From the NCBI GenBank assembly GCA_004293725.1, contig REAW01000004.1:60523-124522 (forward strand): 64,000 nt of DNA, in the 5' to 3' direction. Source of the DNA: Curvibacter sp. (GTDB taxonomy: Bacteria > Pseudomonadota > Gammaproteobacteria > Burkholderiales > Burkholderiaceae_C). The notes under the pieces are model-generated. The model saw only the letters and a program-made list of their open reading frames with translations, did not search any database and was not told the DNA's origin. Shown here piece by piece: positions 1-9,097 of the stretch (position 1 is its first letter; each line of letters opens with the position of its first letter). The position numbers and the translations under genes are program-made.

Positions 1-1780
1 AGAACAAAAAAGGCTCCTGCAGCACCAGCCCAATGTTCTGGCGGTAGTCCGAAATCGCAAAGGACCGGATGTCCACACCATCCACCAGGATGGCACCCTC
101 GGACACATCGTAAAAGCGGCAAATCAGGTTGACCAACGTACTCTTGCCTGAGCCGCTGTGGCCTACCAGACCAATCATTTCGCCGGGTGCAATCTTCAAA
201 TTGATACCACGGTTTACTTCGCGATTGCCATACCGGAAACCTACATCGCGCACCTCGATACTGCTTTGCACCTGGCCCATGGGCACCGGGTTTAGGGGTT
301 CTGGCACGCTGGACACGTGGTCCAGAATGTCAAAAATGCGTTTGGCAGCGGAGGCCGACTTTTGTGTAACCGAGACGATGCGGCTCATGGAGTCGAGTCG
401 GCCATAGAAGCGGCTGATATAGGCGATGAAGGCAGTGAGCACGCCCACGGTGATATCGCCCTTGGACACCTGCCAGATACCAAAGGCCCAAACGACCAAT
501 AGGCCCAACTCGGTCAAAAACGACACGCTTGGCGAGAACAGTGACCAGATTTTGTTGATGCGGTCGTTCACTGCCAAGTTGTGTTTGTTGGCCTCTCTGA
601 AGCGAGCGGCTTCGCGCTTTTCCTGCGCAAACGCCTTCACCACCCGTACACCCGGGATGGTGTCGGCCAGCACGTTGGTCACTTCACCCCAGACGCGGTC
701 AATCTTCTCAAAGCCCGTGCGCAGACGATCGCGCACAAAGTGAATCATCCAGGCAATAAAAGGGAGTGGCACCAGGGTCACCAACGCCAGCCAGGGGTTG
801 ATGGAGAACAAGATGATGGCCGTCATGGTCAACATGATCACGTCGGTGGCGAAATCCAGCAAATGCAGGGACAGGAACACACAAATGCGGTCACTCTCGC
901 TGCCAATGCGCGACATCAGGTCGCCGGTACGCTTACCGCCAAAATACTCGAGTGAGAGTCGCAAAAGATGCTCGTAGGTGGTGGTACGCAAATCCGCCCC
1001 AATCCGCTCCGACACCAGGGCAAGGATGTATGTTTTTGCCCAGCTCAGTATCCAGGCCAGCAAGGCAGATCCCAGCAGCCCGCTCATGTACAGGGTCACG
1101 AGCTTGGGGTCTATCTGCTGTCCGTTCTGAAAGGGGATCAGTACGTTGTCCATGATGGGCATGGTCAGATACGGTGGCACCAAGGTGGCCGCGGTACCCA
1201 GCAGCGTGAGCACAAAGCCCAACAGCAGTTGCCCACGGTAGGGTCTGGCAAAGCGCCACAACCGAAACAAGGTCCAAGTGCTGGGCGGGGTATGGACCAC
1301 CTTGGTACACACCGGGCACTGCTCCTGATCTGCTTCCAGTGGCGCCTTGCAGCTCGGGCAGACCTGCGTAAGCGCTTGTAGAAGCGGGCGACCCGACACT
1401 GTGCTCTCTAGTTGGGCCTGAAACTGATCCACCAAGCGCAGGGCATGCAGGTTTTGGCCCAGCGTGAAGCGCCAAGTTCCTTGGAGGCCGGAGGCGTCTA
1501 TCAAATTCAAATGCCCCACGCCAGCGTGGTCGTAGTGCTGCAGGGTTTGCCCATCTTGCAAGTCCCAAGACTGCCAAGGCGCGTCGGGGCCTGCCTGACT
1601 CAACAGACGCCAGTTGGTAACCAGCACCAACCCCTTGACGAAGCGCAACTGGGTATCAAGGTCAACCTCCAGCGAGGCCAATACGTTCTCTTGGGATCGC
1701 AGCTGCTGCTGCACAAGGGCACGCCATTGAGGAGCAAGCTCTCCAGGCAGCATAGAAACAGCAAGGGCGTCAGGGATCAT
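1..1780 (-). CDS. Cyanophycin-associated ABC transporter, fused permease-ATPase (3' end outside window)
   Basis: Reading down from an ATG at 1780, one open frame of 593 codons runs off the left edge. Residues 1-140 form an uncharacterised N-terminal domain. A zinc-ribbon-like knuckle follows (Cys141, Cys144, Cys155, Cys158), then an ABC exporter membrane domain at about 180-470 and the start of an ATPase domain with Walker A GHSGSGKST at 540-548 and a Q-loop Gln at 588. The signature motif, Walker B and H-loop lie beyond the edge. Exporters of this architecture beside cphA are known in betaproteobacteria as the cyanophycin metabolism-associated ABC transporter. The transported substrate is unknown to me. 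It diverges from cphA' across 149 bases, so joint control is plausible. Confidence 0.9.
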   Translation of the reverse strand, partial: MIPDALAVSMLPGELAPQWRALVQQQLRSQENVLASLEVDLDTQLRFVKGLVLVTNWRLLSQAGPDAPWQSWDLQDGQTLQHYDHAGVGHLNLIDASGLQGTWRFTLGQNLHALRLVDQFQAQLESTVSGRPLLQALTQVCPSCKAPLEADQEQCPVCTKVVHTPPSTWTLFRLWRFARPYRGQLLLGFVLTLLGTAATLVPPYLTMPIMDNVLIPFQNGQQIDPKLVTLYMSGLLGSALLAWILSWAKTYILALVSERIGADLRTTTYEHLLRLSLEYFGGKRTGDLMSRIGSESDRICVFLSLHLLDFATDVIMLTMTAIILFSINPWLALVTLVPLPFIAWMIHFVRDRLRTGFEKIDRVWGEVTNVLADTIPGVRVVKAFAQEKREAARFREANKHNLAVNDRINKIWSLFSPSVSFLTELGLLVVWAFGIWQVSKGDITVGVLTAFIAYISRFYGRLDSMSRIVSVTQKSASAAKRIFDILDHVSSVPEPLNPVPMGQVQSSIEVRDVGFRYGNREVNRGINLKIAPGEMIGLVGHSGSGKSTLVNLICRFYDVSEGAILVDGVDIRSFAISDYRQNIGLVLQEPFLF

Positions 1781-1929
1781 CTACTTCCAGGGAAATGGTT
1801 TAACTCGGGATTTTGCGTCATCCGCGCGCCAAGTCGTCAGGAACAAATCGTCAACACAACTCAGCGCCTGAGCGAAAATACATAACGCGCGCCGCGTCAC
1901 AATGGTGCACCGCCCCTTCTCATATAGCC
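1781..1929. promoter_or_regulatory. Divergent intergenic region between the ABC transporter and cphA'
   Basis: These 149 bases separate two genes read away from each other, so they must hold at least two promoters. I see no clear sigma-70 box pair or strong operator. An A+T-rich patch around 1876-1885 is the best candidate for a plus-strand -10 region. No strong Shine-Dalgarno precedes the cphA' ATG. Confidence 0.4.
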
Positions 1930-4104
1930 ATGACAGCCAAGAAAACCATCGACATTCTCCGGGTTACCTACCTGCGTGGCCCCAATATCTGGACCTATCG
2001 CCCCGTTATCGAGGCTTGGGTGGACATCGGCAGTCTGGAGGACCACCCCTCCAACACCCTGCCCGGCTTTTACGAGCGGCTAACTGCCTGGCTACCAGGT
2101 CTCATTGAGCACAAATGCAGCCCTGGCGTACGCGGCGGGTTTCTGCAACGCCTGCAAGAGGGAACCTGGGCGGCCCACATCGTGGAGCATGTAGCGTTGG
2201 AGGTCCAAAACCTGTCAGGCATGCAAACCAGTTTTGGCAAGGCCCGCCAAACCTCCAAACCCGGTGTCTATAAAGTTGCATTCCGGACCCGCCAGGAGCA
2301 GGTAGGGCGCAAAGCGCTGGTGGTCGCGCGTGATTTGGTGCAGGCCGCCATCAACGACACGGCATTTGACTTGGCGGCCGAAATCCATGTGTTGCGCGAC
2401 TTGGTCGATTCGCTGTGCTTGGGGCCCAGTACCTCCAGCATTGTAGATGCAGCCACGGAACGCAGCATTCCCCACATCCGCCTGACCGAGGGCAATCTGG
2501 TTCAGCTCGGCTATGGCAACGCACAGCGTCGCATTTGGACCGCAGAAACCGACCAGACCAGCGCGATCGCCGAAGAAATTGCCAGCGACAAGGATTTAAC
2601 CAAGAGTCTGCTGATGGCGTGCGGTGTACCGGTGCCCGAGGGCGCCTTGGTCAACTCCCCGGAGGCTGCATGGGAAGCTGCGCAAGACATCGGTATGCCC
2701 GTCGCCATCAAGCCGTATGACGGCAACCATGGGCGCGGCGTGTCGCTGGAGTTGATGGACCAAGCCAGCGTGGAGACCGCCTTCCGGGTGGCCAAGGAAC
2801 AAAGCGGCGGAAGCGTGATCGTTGAAAAGTTTATCCCGGGAAGTGAGCACCGCCTGCTTGTGGTGGGCAAGTCCGTGGTGGCGGCATCCCGCGGTGAGTC
2901 GGCCTGGGTGGTCGGCGATGGCGCCTCCAGCGTAACGGCGCTGGTTGACCACCAACTCAACACCGACCCACGCCGAGGCGCTGGCGAAGATGCCCCACTC
3001 AACCGTATTGAGCTGGATGACAACCCAGAGGTTGCGCTGGAGTTGGCACGTGCAGGCCTCTCCCCTGCGTCAGTACCCGCCAAAGACCAAAAAGTGCTGA
3101 TCCAGCGTAACGGCAACGTAGCATGGGACGTGACCGACCACATGCACCCCAGTGTTGCCGCCACTGCTGCCTTGGCCGCTCGCGTGGTGGGCCTCGATAT
3201 TGCGGGCATCGACATGGTGATGGAGGACATCAGCAAACCCATGAAGAGCCAGCGAGGCGCCGTGATTGAGGTGAACGCCAGCCCTGGGTTACTGGCCCAT
3301 ATCAAACCAGCGAACGGGGAAGGCCGCCCAGTGGGCCGGGCCATCGTAGAGCACCTTTTTGACCCACAGGCAGAGGGCCGCATTCCGGTGATTGGTATCA
3401 CCGGCACCCAAAACACCGGCCGTTTGGCACGCTTGGTTGCATGGCTGGTACACATTAGCGGACGCCATGTGGGCCTGGCCTGCAGTGAAGGCCTGTACCT
3501 GGATGGCCGCCGTGTCGTAGCCACCGACTGTGCCCACTGGGAGCCTAGCCAGCGCCTTCTCATTAACCGATCAGTGCAGGCTGCCGTGTTCGAAAACAGC
3601 AGTGCCATGATTTTGGGCGAAGGGCTGGCTTACGACCGCTGCGCTGTCGGCGTGGTAACCGATGTGGGCTGGACAGAATCGCTACGCGAATTCGACATCC
3701 TGGACACCGAACAAACCTTCAAGGTCACCCGTACACAGGTCGATGTCATTCTGCCCAGTGGAACTGCCGTACTCAACGCCACCGACCCGCAGGTAGTGGA
3801 GCTGGCCGAGTTGTGTGATGGCAAGGTTATTTTTTATGCACCGGATGCGCAGCACCCACCTTTGGTAGCGCACCGCGCTGCGGGCGAAAAAATCGTGTTT
3901 ATCCGCAATGGCGAGGTGGTGCTGGCGCACAAAACCGAAGAGATATCGCTGCTGCTGCTCAACACCCTCAATCCTGTCAAGGCAGCCCAACCGGAGCTGG
4001 TGATGGCCGCAGTGGCTGCTGCCTGGGCGCTGAACATTCCTGTCGAACTGATCGCAGCCGGCCTGCGCACCTTTGACTCCAACCCCAAGAAAACTCCTTA
4101 TTAA
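1930..4104 (+). CDS. cphA': Cyanophycin synthetase-like protein CphA' (short paralogue)
   Basis: 724 residues, starting at the ATG that gives the family N-terminus (ILRVTYLRGPNIW). An upstream in-frame start at 1813 would add 39 unrelated residues. Order: N domain (1-160) with the HIVEH motif (His83, Glu86, His87) and Glu91, a central ATP-grasp domain (about 200-470), and a Mur-ligase-like domain from about 485. The Mur P-loop is degenerate: GTQNTGR at 492-498 where the active paralogue has GTNGKTTT. The protein also stops about 130 residues earlier than CphA, losing the Mur C-terminal lobe. Cyanophycin synthetases add Asp then Arg; this copy probably cannot do the Mur-type Arg addition. It is followed after 7 bases by cphA. 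Confidence 0.93.
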   Translation: MTAKKTIDILRVTYLRGPNIWTYRPVIEAWVDIGSLEDHPSNTLPGFYERLTAWLPGLIEHKCSPGVRGGFLQRLQEGTWAAHIVEHVALEVQNLSGMQTSFGKARQTSKPGVYKVAFRTRQEQVGRKALVVARDLVQAAINDTAFDLAAEIHVLRDLVDSLCLGPSTSSIVDAATERSIPHIRLTEGNLVQLGYGNAQRRIWTAETDQTSAIAEEIASDKDLTKSLLMACGVPVPEGALVNSPEAAWEAAQDIGMPVAIKPYDGNHGRGVSLELMDQASVETAFRVAKEQSGGSVIVEKFIPGSEHRLLVVGKSVVAASRGESAWVVGDGASSVTALVDHQLNTDPRRGAGEDAPLNRIELDDNPEVALELARAGLSPASVPAKDQKVLIQRNGNVAWDVTDHMHPSVAATAALAARVVGLDIAGIDMVMEDISKPMKSQRGAVIEVNASPGLLAHIKPANGEGRPVGRAIVEHLFDPQAEGRIPVIGITGTQNTGRLARLVAWLVHISGRHVGLACSEGLYLDGRRVVATDCAHWEPSQRLLINRSVQAAVFENSSAMILGEGLAYDRCAVGVVTDVGWTESLREFDILDTEQTFKVTRTQVDVILPSGTAVLNATDPQVVELAELCDGKVIFYAPDAQHPPLVAHRAAGEKIVFIRNGEVVLAHKTEEISLLLLNTLNPVKAAQPELVMAAVAAAWALNIPVELIAAGLRTFDSNPKKTPY

Positions 4105-4111
4105 GCCCTCC

Positions 4112-6682
4112 ATGCAAGTGAATCGCATCCGCGCTCTGCGCGGCCCCAATTTGTGGACCCACCACACGGCTATCCAGACCGTGGTGAAGTGCAGTGCTAC
4201 CGAATGCAACATTGCAACGCTGCCGGGATTCGAGACCCGCCTGCGCGAACGGTTTCCGGAGATCAGCGCGTTCCAGGCATCGGGACATGACGACCAAGTT
4301 TCAATGGCACGCGTGCTGGAGCTTGCCACCCTGGGTCTGCAAGCCCAGGCTGGATGCCCGGTTACCTTTAGTTGCACCACCCCTACGGTGGAACCACAAG
4401 TGTTCCAGGTGGTGGTGGAATACAGCGAAGAAGAGGTCGGAAAACTTGCACTGGAACTGGCGCAAAAGCTGTGTGAGGCCGCGCACGATGACACGCCCTT
4501 TGATCTTCCCGCCGCGCTAGAACAACTACACGAGCTGGACGAAGACGTCCGCTTAGGCCCCAGCACCGGCTCCATCGTGGACGCCGCTATAGCGCGTGGT
4601 ATTCCATACAGCCGCATGACCGAAGGCAGCATGGTTCGCTTGGGCTGGGGCAGCAAACAGCGCCGCATTCAGGCTGCCGAAATGGACGCTACCAGCGCCA
4701 TTGCCGAAGCCATTGCCCAAGACAAGGAATTGACCAAAAAACTGTTGGCCGCCGCAGGCGTCCCGGTACCCGGTGGGCGTTCTGTACGTGATGTGGACGA
4801 TGCTTGGGCGGCAGCCCAGGAAATTGGTCTTCCGGTGGTTGTGAAACCCAATGACGGCAACCAGGGCAAGGGCGTGACCGTCAACATCACCAGCCAAGCG
4901 CAACTCGTAAAAGCCTACGCTGCCGCACGCGAGTTTCGCGACGACATTCTGGTGGAGCGCTTTATGCCTGGCAACGACTTCCGCCTTCTCGTGATCGGTG
5001 ACAAGCTGGTAGCAGCGGCTCGCAGAGACCCGCCCAAAGTAGTGGGCGACAGCGTGCACACGATTGCCCAGTTGGTGGCCCAAGTCAACCTGGACCCGCG
5101 CCGCGGTTCGGGCCACGCCACTTCTCTGACCAAAATCCGCTTTGACGATATCGCCCTTGCGTGCCTGGCCTCCCAGGGACTGTCTGCCGATTCCGTCCCC
5201 GACAAGGGCCAGCGCGTCAACCTGCGCAACAACGCCAACCTGTCTACCGGCGGCTCTGCCACGGACGTGACCGACGATGTACACCCGGAAGTGGCGGCAC
5301 GCGCGATTGCCGCCGCGCACATGGTTGGACTGGACATTTGCGGCGTGGATGTTGTGAGCGACAGCATCTTGGTACCGCTGGAAGAACAGGGCGGCGGCGT
5401 GGTGGAAGTCAATGCGGCCCCTGGCCTGCGCATGCACTTGTCGCCCTCGTTTGGCAAGGGCCGAGCAGTGGGCGAGGCAATCATTTCTGCCATGTTCAAA
5501 AAGGGGCAGGATGGTCGTATTCCCATTGTGGCGGTGACTGGAACCAATGGCAAAACCACCACTGTGCGCCTCATTTCCCACCTGCTGACCCAAAGCGGCC
5601 TGCGTGTAGGCATGACCAACACCGACGGTGTGTACGTCAATGGTGAGTGCATTGACACCGGCGACTGCAGCGGCCCCAAGAGCGCACGCAGTGTACTGCT
5701 GCACCCCGACACCGATGCTGCGGTATTGGAAACGGCGCGCGGTGGTGTGTTGCGCGAAGGCTTGGCTTTTGACCGCTGTGATGTGGCCGTGGTTACCAAC
5801 ATCGGTAGCGGTGACCACCTCGGCTTGAACTACATCACTACCGTTAACGAGCTAGCCGTACTCAAGCGCGTGATCGTACAGAACGTGGCTACCACTGGCA
5901 CTGCTGTGCTCAACGCGGCCGACCCGATCGTGGCGACCATGGCGGGCAAATGCAAAGGCTCCGTCACTTTCTTCGCAATTGACAGAAACCACCCCGTTAT
6001 GGCGACCCACCGCGCCCGGGGGAATGCGGTGGTCTTTGTGGAAGGTGGCCATCTGATAGCAGCCAAAGGCGAGATGTTGCAGTCCATTCCACTGGCCGAT
6101 GTGCCGGTAACTCTCGGCGGAGCGATTGGCTTCCAGGTTGAGAACGTGATGGCAAGCGTAGCTGCAGCCTGGGCGTTGGGTCAAGATTGGGCCAGTATCC
6201 GCAAGGGTCTAGCCAATTTTTCAAATGACAGCGACAACGCACAAGGTCGTTTCAATTTATTCAAGTACCGGGGTGCCACGGTCATTGCCGACTACGGACA
6301 CAACCCTGACGCCATGCTGGCGCTGGTGCAAGCGGTGGAGGCCATGCCTGCTACGCGCCGTGCCGTGGTCATCAGCGGTGCCGGTGATCGGCGCGACCAA
6401 GATATTCGCCAGCAAACCGAGATTTTGGGCAACGCCTTTGACGAAGTAGTGATGTTTGAAGACCAATGCCAACGCGGGCGCAAAGACGGCGAAGTGATCG
6501 CCTTGCTGCGCGAGGGACTGGTCAATGCCCAGCGCGCGGTCAGCCGCTCGGAAGTGTTTGGCGAGTTTCTGGCGATTGACACCGCTCTGGACAAACTGCA
6601 ACCCGGCGAGCTCTGCTTGGTGTTGGTAGACCAGGTAGAAGAGGCTTTGGCCTACATTGCCGCCAAAGTGCAAAAAGGCTAG
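4112..6682 (+). CDS. cphA: Cyanophycin synthetase CphA
   Basis: 856 residues, starting at the ATG seven bases after the cphA' stop; an in-frame start at 4073 inside cphA' adds 13 unrelated residues. It builds multi-L-arginyl-poly-L-aspartate from Asp, Arg and ATP. The ATP-grasp domain (Asp addition) lies at about 165-455. The Mur-ligase domain (Arg addition) has an intact P-loop TGTNGKTTT (Lys481) and a full C-terminal lobe with DYGHNPDA and GAGDRRD. The N domain lacks the metal-site-like residues of CphA': the positions of His83, His87 and Glu91 are Arg, Leu and Gly here. Its 3' end overlaps the convergent gpsA stop by 4 bases. Confidence 0.96.
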   Translation: MQVNRIRALRGPNLWTHHTAIQTVVKCSATECNIATLPGFETRLRERFPEISAFQASGHDDQVSMARVLELATLGLQAQAGCPVTFSCTTPTVEPQVFQVVVEYSEEEVGKLALELAQKLCEAAHDDTPFDLPAALEQLHELDEDVRLGPSTGSIVDAAIARGIPYSRMTEGSMVRLGWGSKQRRIQAAEMDATSAIAEAIAQDKELTKKLLAAAGVPVPGGRSVRDVDDAWAAAQEIGLPVVVKPNDGNQGKGVTVNITSQAQLVKAYAAAREFRDDILVERFMPGNDFRLLVIGDKLVAAARRDPPKVVGDSVHTIAQLVAQVNLDPRRGSGHATSLTKIRFDDIALACLASQGLSADSVPDKGQRVNLRNNANLSTGGSATDVTDDVHPEVAARAIAAAHMVGLDICGVDVVSDSILVPLEEQGGGVVEVNAAPGLRMHLSPSFGKGRAVGEAIISAMFKKGQDGRIPIVAVTGTNGKTTTVRLISHLLTQSGLRVGMTNTDGVYVNGECIDTGDCSGPKSARSVLLHPDTDAAVLETARGGVLREGLAFDRCDVAVVTNIGSGDHLGLNYITTVNELAVLKRVIVQNVATTGTAVLNAADPIVATMAGKCKGSVTFFAIDRNHPVMATHRARGNAVVFVEGGHLIAAKGEMLQSIPLADVPVTLGGAIGFQVENVMASVAAAWALGQDWASIRKGLANFSNDSDNAQGRFNLFKYRGATVIADYGHNPDAMLALVQAVEAMPATRRAVVISGAGDRRDQDIRQQTEILGNAFDEVVMFEDQCQRGRKDGEVIALLREGLVNAQRAVSRSEVFGEFLAIDTALDKLQPGELCLVLVDQVEEALAYIAAKVQKG

Positions 6683-7695
6683 GCACCCTCGGCGGTTGGC
6701 TCCCGTCCCATCAACGACGTTACCGCCTGGGCCGGCTTCACGCGGCCGTCCAACAAGTCCACCACGCTTTGCGTGATGGGCATGGGTACGCCCAAATGTT
6801 GAGCGCGCTGCAACACGGTGCGCGCGCTGTAGACGCCTTCGGCCACGTGGCCCAGGGCCTGCACAGCCTGTGCCAAAGTCTGCCCTTCTGCCAACGCCAA
6901 GCCCACTTTGCGGTTGCGCGACAGGTCCCCCGTAGCGGTAAGCACCAGATCGCCCAGACCACTCAGGCCCATAAACGTCTCGGGCTTGGCACCCAGGGCC
7001 AACCCCAAACGGGTCATTTCAGTCAAGCCGCGGGTGATCAGGGCCGCGCGGGCGTTCATACCCAGTTGCAGCCCATCGCACAGGCCAGTCGCAATAGCCA
7101 GCACGTTCTTTACGGCGCCGCCTACTTCTACGCCCACGAGGTCGTCATTCGCATACACGCGTAATGCGCTGCCATGGAAGGCGGCCACCAAGGCGTCGCG
7201 CACAGCCGCATGGACACTGGCTGCTACCAGCGCCGTGGGTTGGCCTGCTGCCACTTCTTGTGCAAAACTGGGGCCACTCAGCACTCCAGCGATCAGTGCC
7301 GGGGCCGCTTGGGCTTGCACCTCGTGCCCCAGCAGCCCCAAGGAGCCTTGCAAAGAGGACTCAAAGCCCTTGCACAGCCAGGCCACAGGCGCGCTCACGC
7401 CTTGTAGTTGGGTCAGCATGCCGCGCAAAGCGGCCATGGGTGTGGCCACTACCACCAAGTCAGACGGCAGCACCGCAACCAGCAGCGAAGCCAGTGGTTC
7501 GGCGCTCAATCGCAAAACGGACGGCAGCGCGTGCGCCGGCAAATAGCGCGTGTTCTCGCGCCGCGCGGCCATGTCGGCCACCAGCGCAGCATCACGTGCC
7601 CACAGCGTGACCGTGCGGCCGTTCTGTGGCGCGCGGGCGGCGCTGATGGCCAGGGCTGTTCCCCACGCACCAGCCCCTATTACTATGATATTCAT
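6679..7695 (-). CDS. gpsA: NAD(P)-dependent glycerol-3-phosphate dehydrogenase
   Basis: 338 residues, the usual GpsA length. It reduces dihydroxyacetone phosphate to sn-glycerol-3-phosphate for phospholipid synthesis in the cytosol. The N-terminal Rossmann motif GAGAWGTA is at residues 7-14. The substrate-domain hallmarks [17 protein letters not shown] and the [11 protein letters not shown] block are present. It lies downstream of secB on the same strand, an arrangement common in proteobacteria, with a 55-base gap. The start codon abuts an interspersed repeat copy (7694-7730), so there is no recognisable Shine-Dalgarno. A later start would destroy the nucleotide-binding strand, so this start is well supported. 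Confidence 0.96.
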   Translation of the reverse strand: MNIIVIGAGAWGTALAISAARAPQNGRTVTLWARDAALVADMAARRENTRYLPAHALPSVLRLSAEPLASLLVAVLPSDLVVVATPMAALRGMLTQLQGVSAPVAWLCKGFESSLQGSLGLLGHEVQAQAAPALIAGVLSGPSFAQEVAAGQPTALVAASVHAAVRDALVAAFHGSALRVYANDDLVGVEVGGAVKNVLAIATGLCDGLQLGMNARAALITRGLTEMTRLGLALGAKPETFMGLSGLGDLVLTATGDLSRNRKVGLALAEGQTLAQAVQALGHVAEGVYSARTVLQRAQHLGVPMPITQSVVDLLDGRVKPAQAVTSLMGREPTAEGA

Positions 7696-7730
7696 AGCTA
7701 TTCGCGCACTATCTATGAGGGCTAGAGGCC
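7694..7730 (+). repeat. Interspersed repeat copy 1, at the gpsA start codon
   Basis: Plus-strand orientation: ATAGCTATTCGCGC followed about 12 bases later by GGGCTAGAGGCC, the two conserved halves shared with seven other sites in this window. The first bases are the complement of the gpsA start codon, so the repeat forms the whole gpsA leader. Confidence 0.7.
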
Positions 7731-7750
7731 ATAATGACCTCTAACGGCGC

Positions 7751-8206
7751 TTACTGAGGCAAGGTGCCTGCGGGGGCGCCCGCAGCGTCCATTTGCTGCT
7801 GCTCGTACATGGCCTGGAAGTTGATTTCCGACAGGTGCACAGGCGGAAAACCTCCGCGCTGAATCAGATCTGCAACGTTGCCGCGCAAGTAGGGATAAAC
7901 GATTTGTGGGCAGGCGATACCCATGATCTGTCCCAGTTGCTCCTGGGGCAGGTTGCGGATTTCAAATATGCCGGCCTGCTTGGCTTCTACCAAAAACACG
8001 GTTTTGTCTTCAATCTTGGTGGTTACCGTAGCGGTCACGCAAACTTCGTAAACACCGTCAGCCACTGGAGCGGCTTCAACGCCCAGCTGGATGTCCACCG
8101 AAGGCTGCTCTTGCTGCAGCAAGATGGCAGGGGAATTGGGTTGCTCCAGCGACGCTTCCTTCAGGTATACGCGTTGGATCTGGAAAACGGGATCTTGGTC
8201 AGCCAT
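7751..8206 (-). CDS. secB: Protein-export chaperone SecB
   Basis: 151 residues. SecB is a tetrameric cytosolic chaperone that holds preproteins unfolded and hands them to SecA. The start [17 protein letters not shown] is preceded by GAGAGA about 7 bases upstream; seven earlier in-frame codons were rejected. Family landmarks include the first strand ([14 protein letters not shown]), the QLGVEA strand and the [19 protein letters not shown] helix region. The acidic, Gln-rich tail after the last helix is normal for the family. It sits in a grxC-secB-gpsA series on the minus strand, with a probable terminator between grxC and secB. Confidence 0.97.
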   Translation of the reverse strand: MADQDPVFQIQRVYLKEASLEQPNSPAILLQQEQPSVDIQLGVEAAPVADGVYEVCVTATVTTKIEDKTVFLVEAKQAGIFEIRNLPQEQLGQIMGIACPQIVYPYLRGNVADLIQRGGFPPVHLSEINFQAMYEQQQMDAAGAPAGTLPQ

Positions 8207-8220
8207 GGCAATAGTCTCTC

Positions 8221-8259
8221 TAAACAAACAGAAGCCCGACGGCGCAACACCGACGGGCT
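8221..8259 (-). terminator. Probable intrinsic terminator after grxC
   Basis: On the minus strand a 10-base-pair hairpin with one A-A mismatch (8233-8259) is followed by a T-rich tract (TTCTGTTTGTTT, 8232-8222). It lies between the grxC stop and secB start, so it would reduce read-through into secB. Confidence 0.5.
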
Positions 8260-8289
8260 ACGAAAACAACTTCGTTGGGCGGAATTATG

Positions 8290-8553
8290 TCAGGCCGCTG
8301 CGCCCAACAAGGGAAGCAAGCCGCCCCGGCTGTCCAACGCCATCAGATCGTCGCATCCACCCACGTGGGTGTCACCAATAAAAATCTGTGGCACGGTGCG
8401 CCGGCCGGTGATTTCCATCATTTTCATGCGCTCTTCCGGGTGGGAGTCCACACGAATTTCTTGGATATCGTCAACCCCCTTGGATTTGAGAATACGTTTG
8501 GCCTGCACACAGTAGGGGCAGACAGCGGTGGTGTACATCTTGACGGGTTGCAT
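8290..8553 (-). CDS. grxC: Glutaredoxin 3
   Basis: 87 residues, a full-length single-domain glutaredoxin. It uses glutathione to reduce disulfides and mixed disulfides in the cytosol. The dithiol active site CPYC spans residues 12-15, with the cis-proline loop TVPQIF and the GG-CDD glutathione-binding turn (HVGGCDDL) near 63-70. It lies 31 bases downstream of the rhodanese gene on the same strand, so the two are probably co-transcribed. The placement with secB is a conserved proteobacterial pairing. Confidence 0.96.
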   Translation of the reverse strand: MQPVKMYTTAVCPYCVQAKRILKSKGVDDIQEIRVDSHPEERMKMMEITGRRTVPQIFIGDTHVGGCDDLMALDSRGGLLPLLGAAA

Positions 8554-8584
8554 GGTCTTTTACCTTGGGTTGAGGAGTCCTGAC

Positions 8585-8992
8585 TCAGGACTTTTCGACC
8601 GGAAGGTTAGCGGTTTTCCAGGCTTTCAGTCCGCCGGCCAACGATTGGGCCTGCTCGTAACCCAGTTTTTTGGCGGTGGCCACGGCACGGCCCGAACGGG
8701 CGCCAGTCTGGCACACCAAAATCACAGGTAGCGCCTTGTTCTTCACCAAACCAGGGAGTTTGGTTTCAAGATCAGCAAGGGGGATGTTTTTGGAACCCAC
8801 GATATGCCCCTGCGCAAACTCATCGGCTTGGCATACATCAACAACGATCGCTTTGTCGCGATTGATCATTTGTACGACTGCATTCGGGGCAATACCTACC
8901 GCTGTTGCGCCCTGCAAAACGGGCCACAGCAAGAGCGCACCAGATGCCAGGGCAATCGAGATCAGCATCCAGTTATCAATAATAAATTTCAC
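8585..8992 (-). CDS. Membrane-anchored rhodanese-like sulfurtransferase
   Basis: 135 residues. A single N-terminal membrane segment (about 7-27) is followed by one rhodanese domain. The catalytic loop has the thiol Cys94 in VCQTGARS, with the usual Asp (VVDVCQADEFAQGHI) strand earlier. Such proteins carry a persulfide on the catalytic cysteine, but the acceptor of this one is unknown. The same gene next to grxC and secB is seen across proteobacteria (YibN-like). It starts 105 bases from gpmA, which is transcribed the other way. Confidence 0.9.
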   Translation of the reverse strand: MKFIIDNWMLISIALASGALLLWPVLQGATAVGIAPNAVVQMINRDKAIVVDVCQADEFAQGHIVGSKNIPLADLETKLPGLVKNKALPVILVCQTGARSGRAVATAKKLGYEQAQSLAGGLKAWKTANLPVEKS

Positions 8993-9024
8993 GTTGTTCC
9001 TTGTTGGTTACTTCACACTAACCC

Positions 9025-9040
9025 GGCATTTTAGAATGCC
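9025..9040. promoter_or_regulatory. Small perfect palindrome in the rhodanese/gpmA divergent region
   Basis: GGCATT and AATGCC flank a four-base TTAG centre in the 105-base divergent spacer (8993-9097). The centre also contains a TAGAAT that could be a gpmA -10 box. It could be an operator or chance; nothing further supports it. Confidence 0.25.
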
Positions 9041-9097
9041 AAACTGAAATCCGCCCGGCGCCCTGCCCGGTCCCTCCACTGCTTTGTGACCCTTACC

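Noticed and set aside
933..1577. 214-codon minus-strand frame overlapping the ABC transporter
   Set aside because: It is another reading frame of the same strand. The true gene is the uninterrupted 593-codon frame from 1780 with a clear exporter fold and Walker A.
2511..3608. 365-codon minus-strand frame opposite cphA'
   Set aside because: Its composition is Ser/Ala/Arg-rich with no domain, and the plus strand encodes conserved ATP-grasp sequence throughout.
4553..5818. 421-codon minus-strand frame opposite cphA
   Set aside because: Low-complexity His/Ala/Gly-rich translation, antisense to the conserved synthetase; typical shadow of a high-G+C gene.
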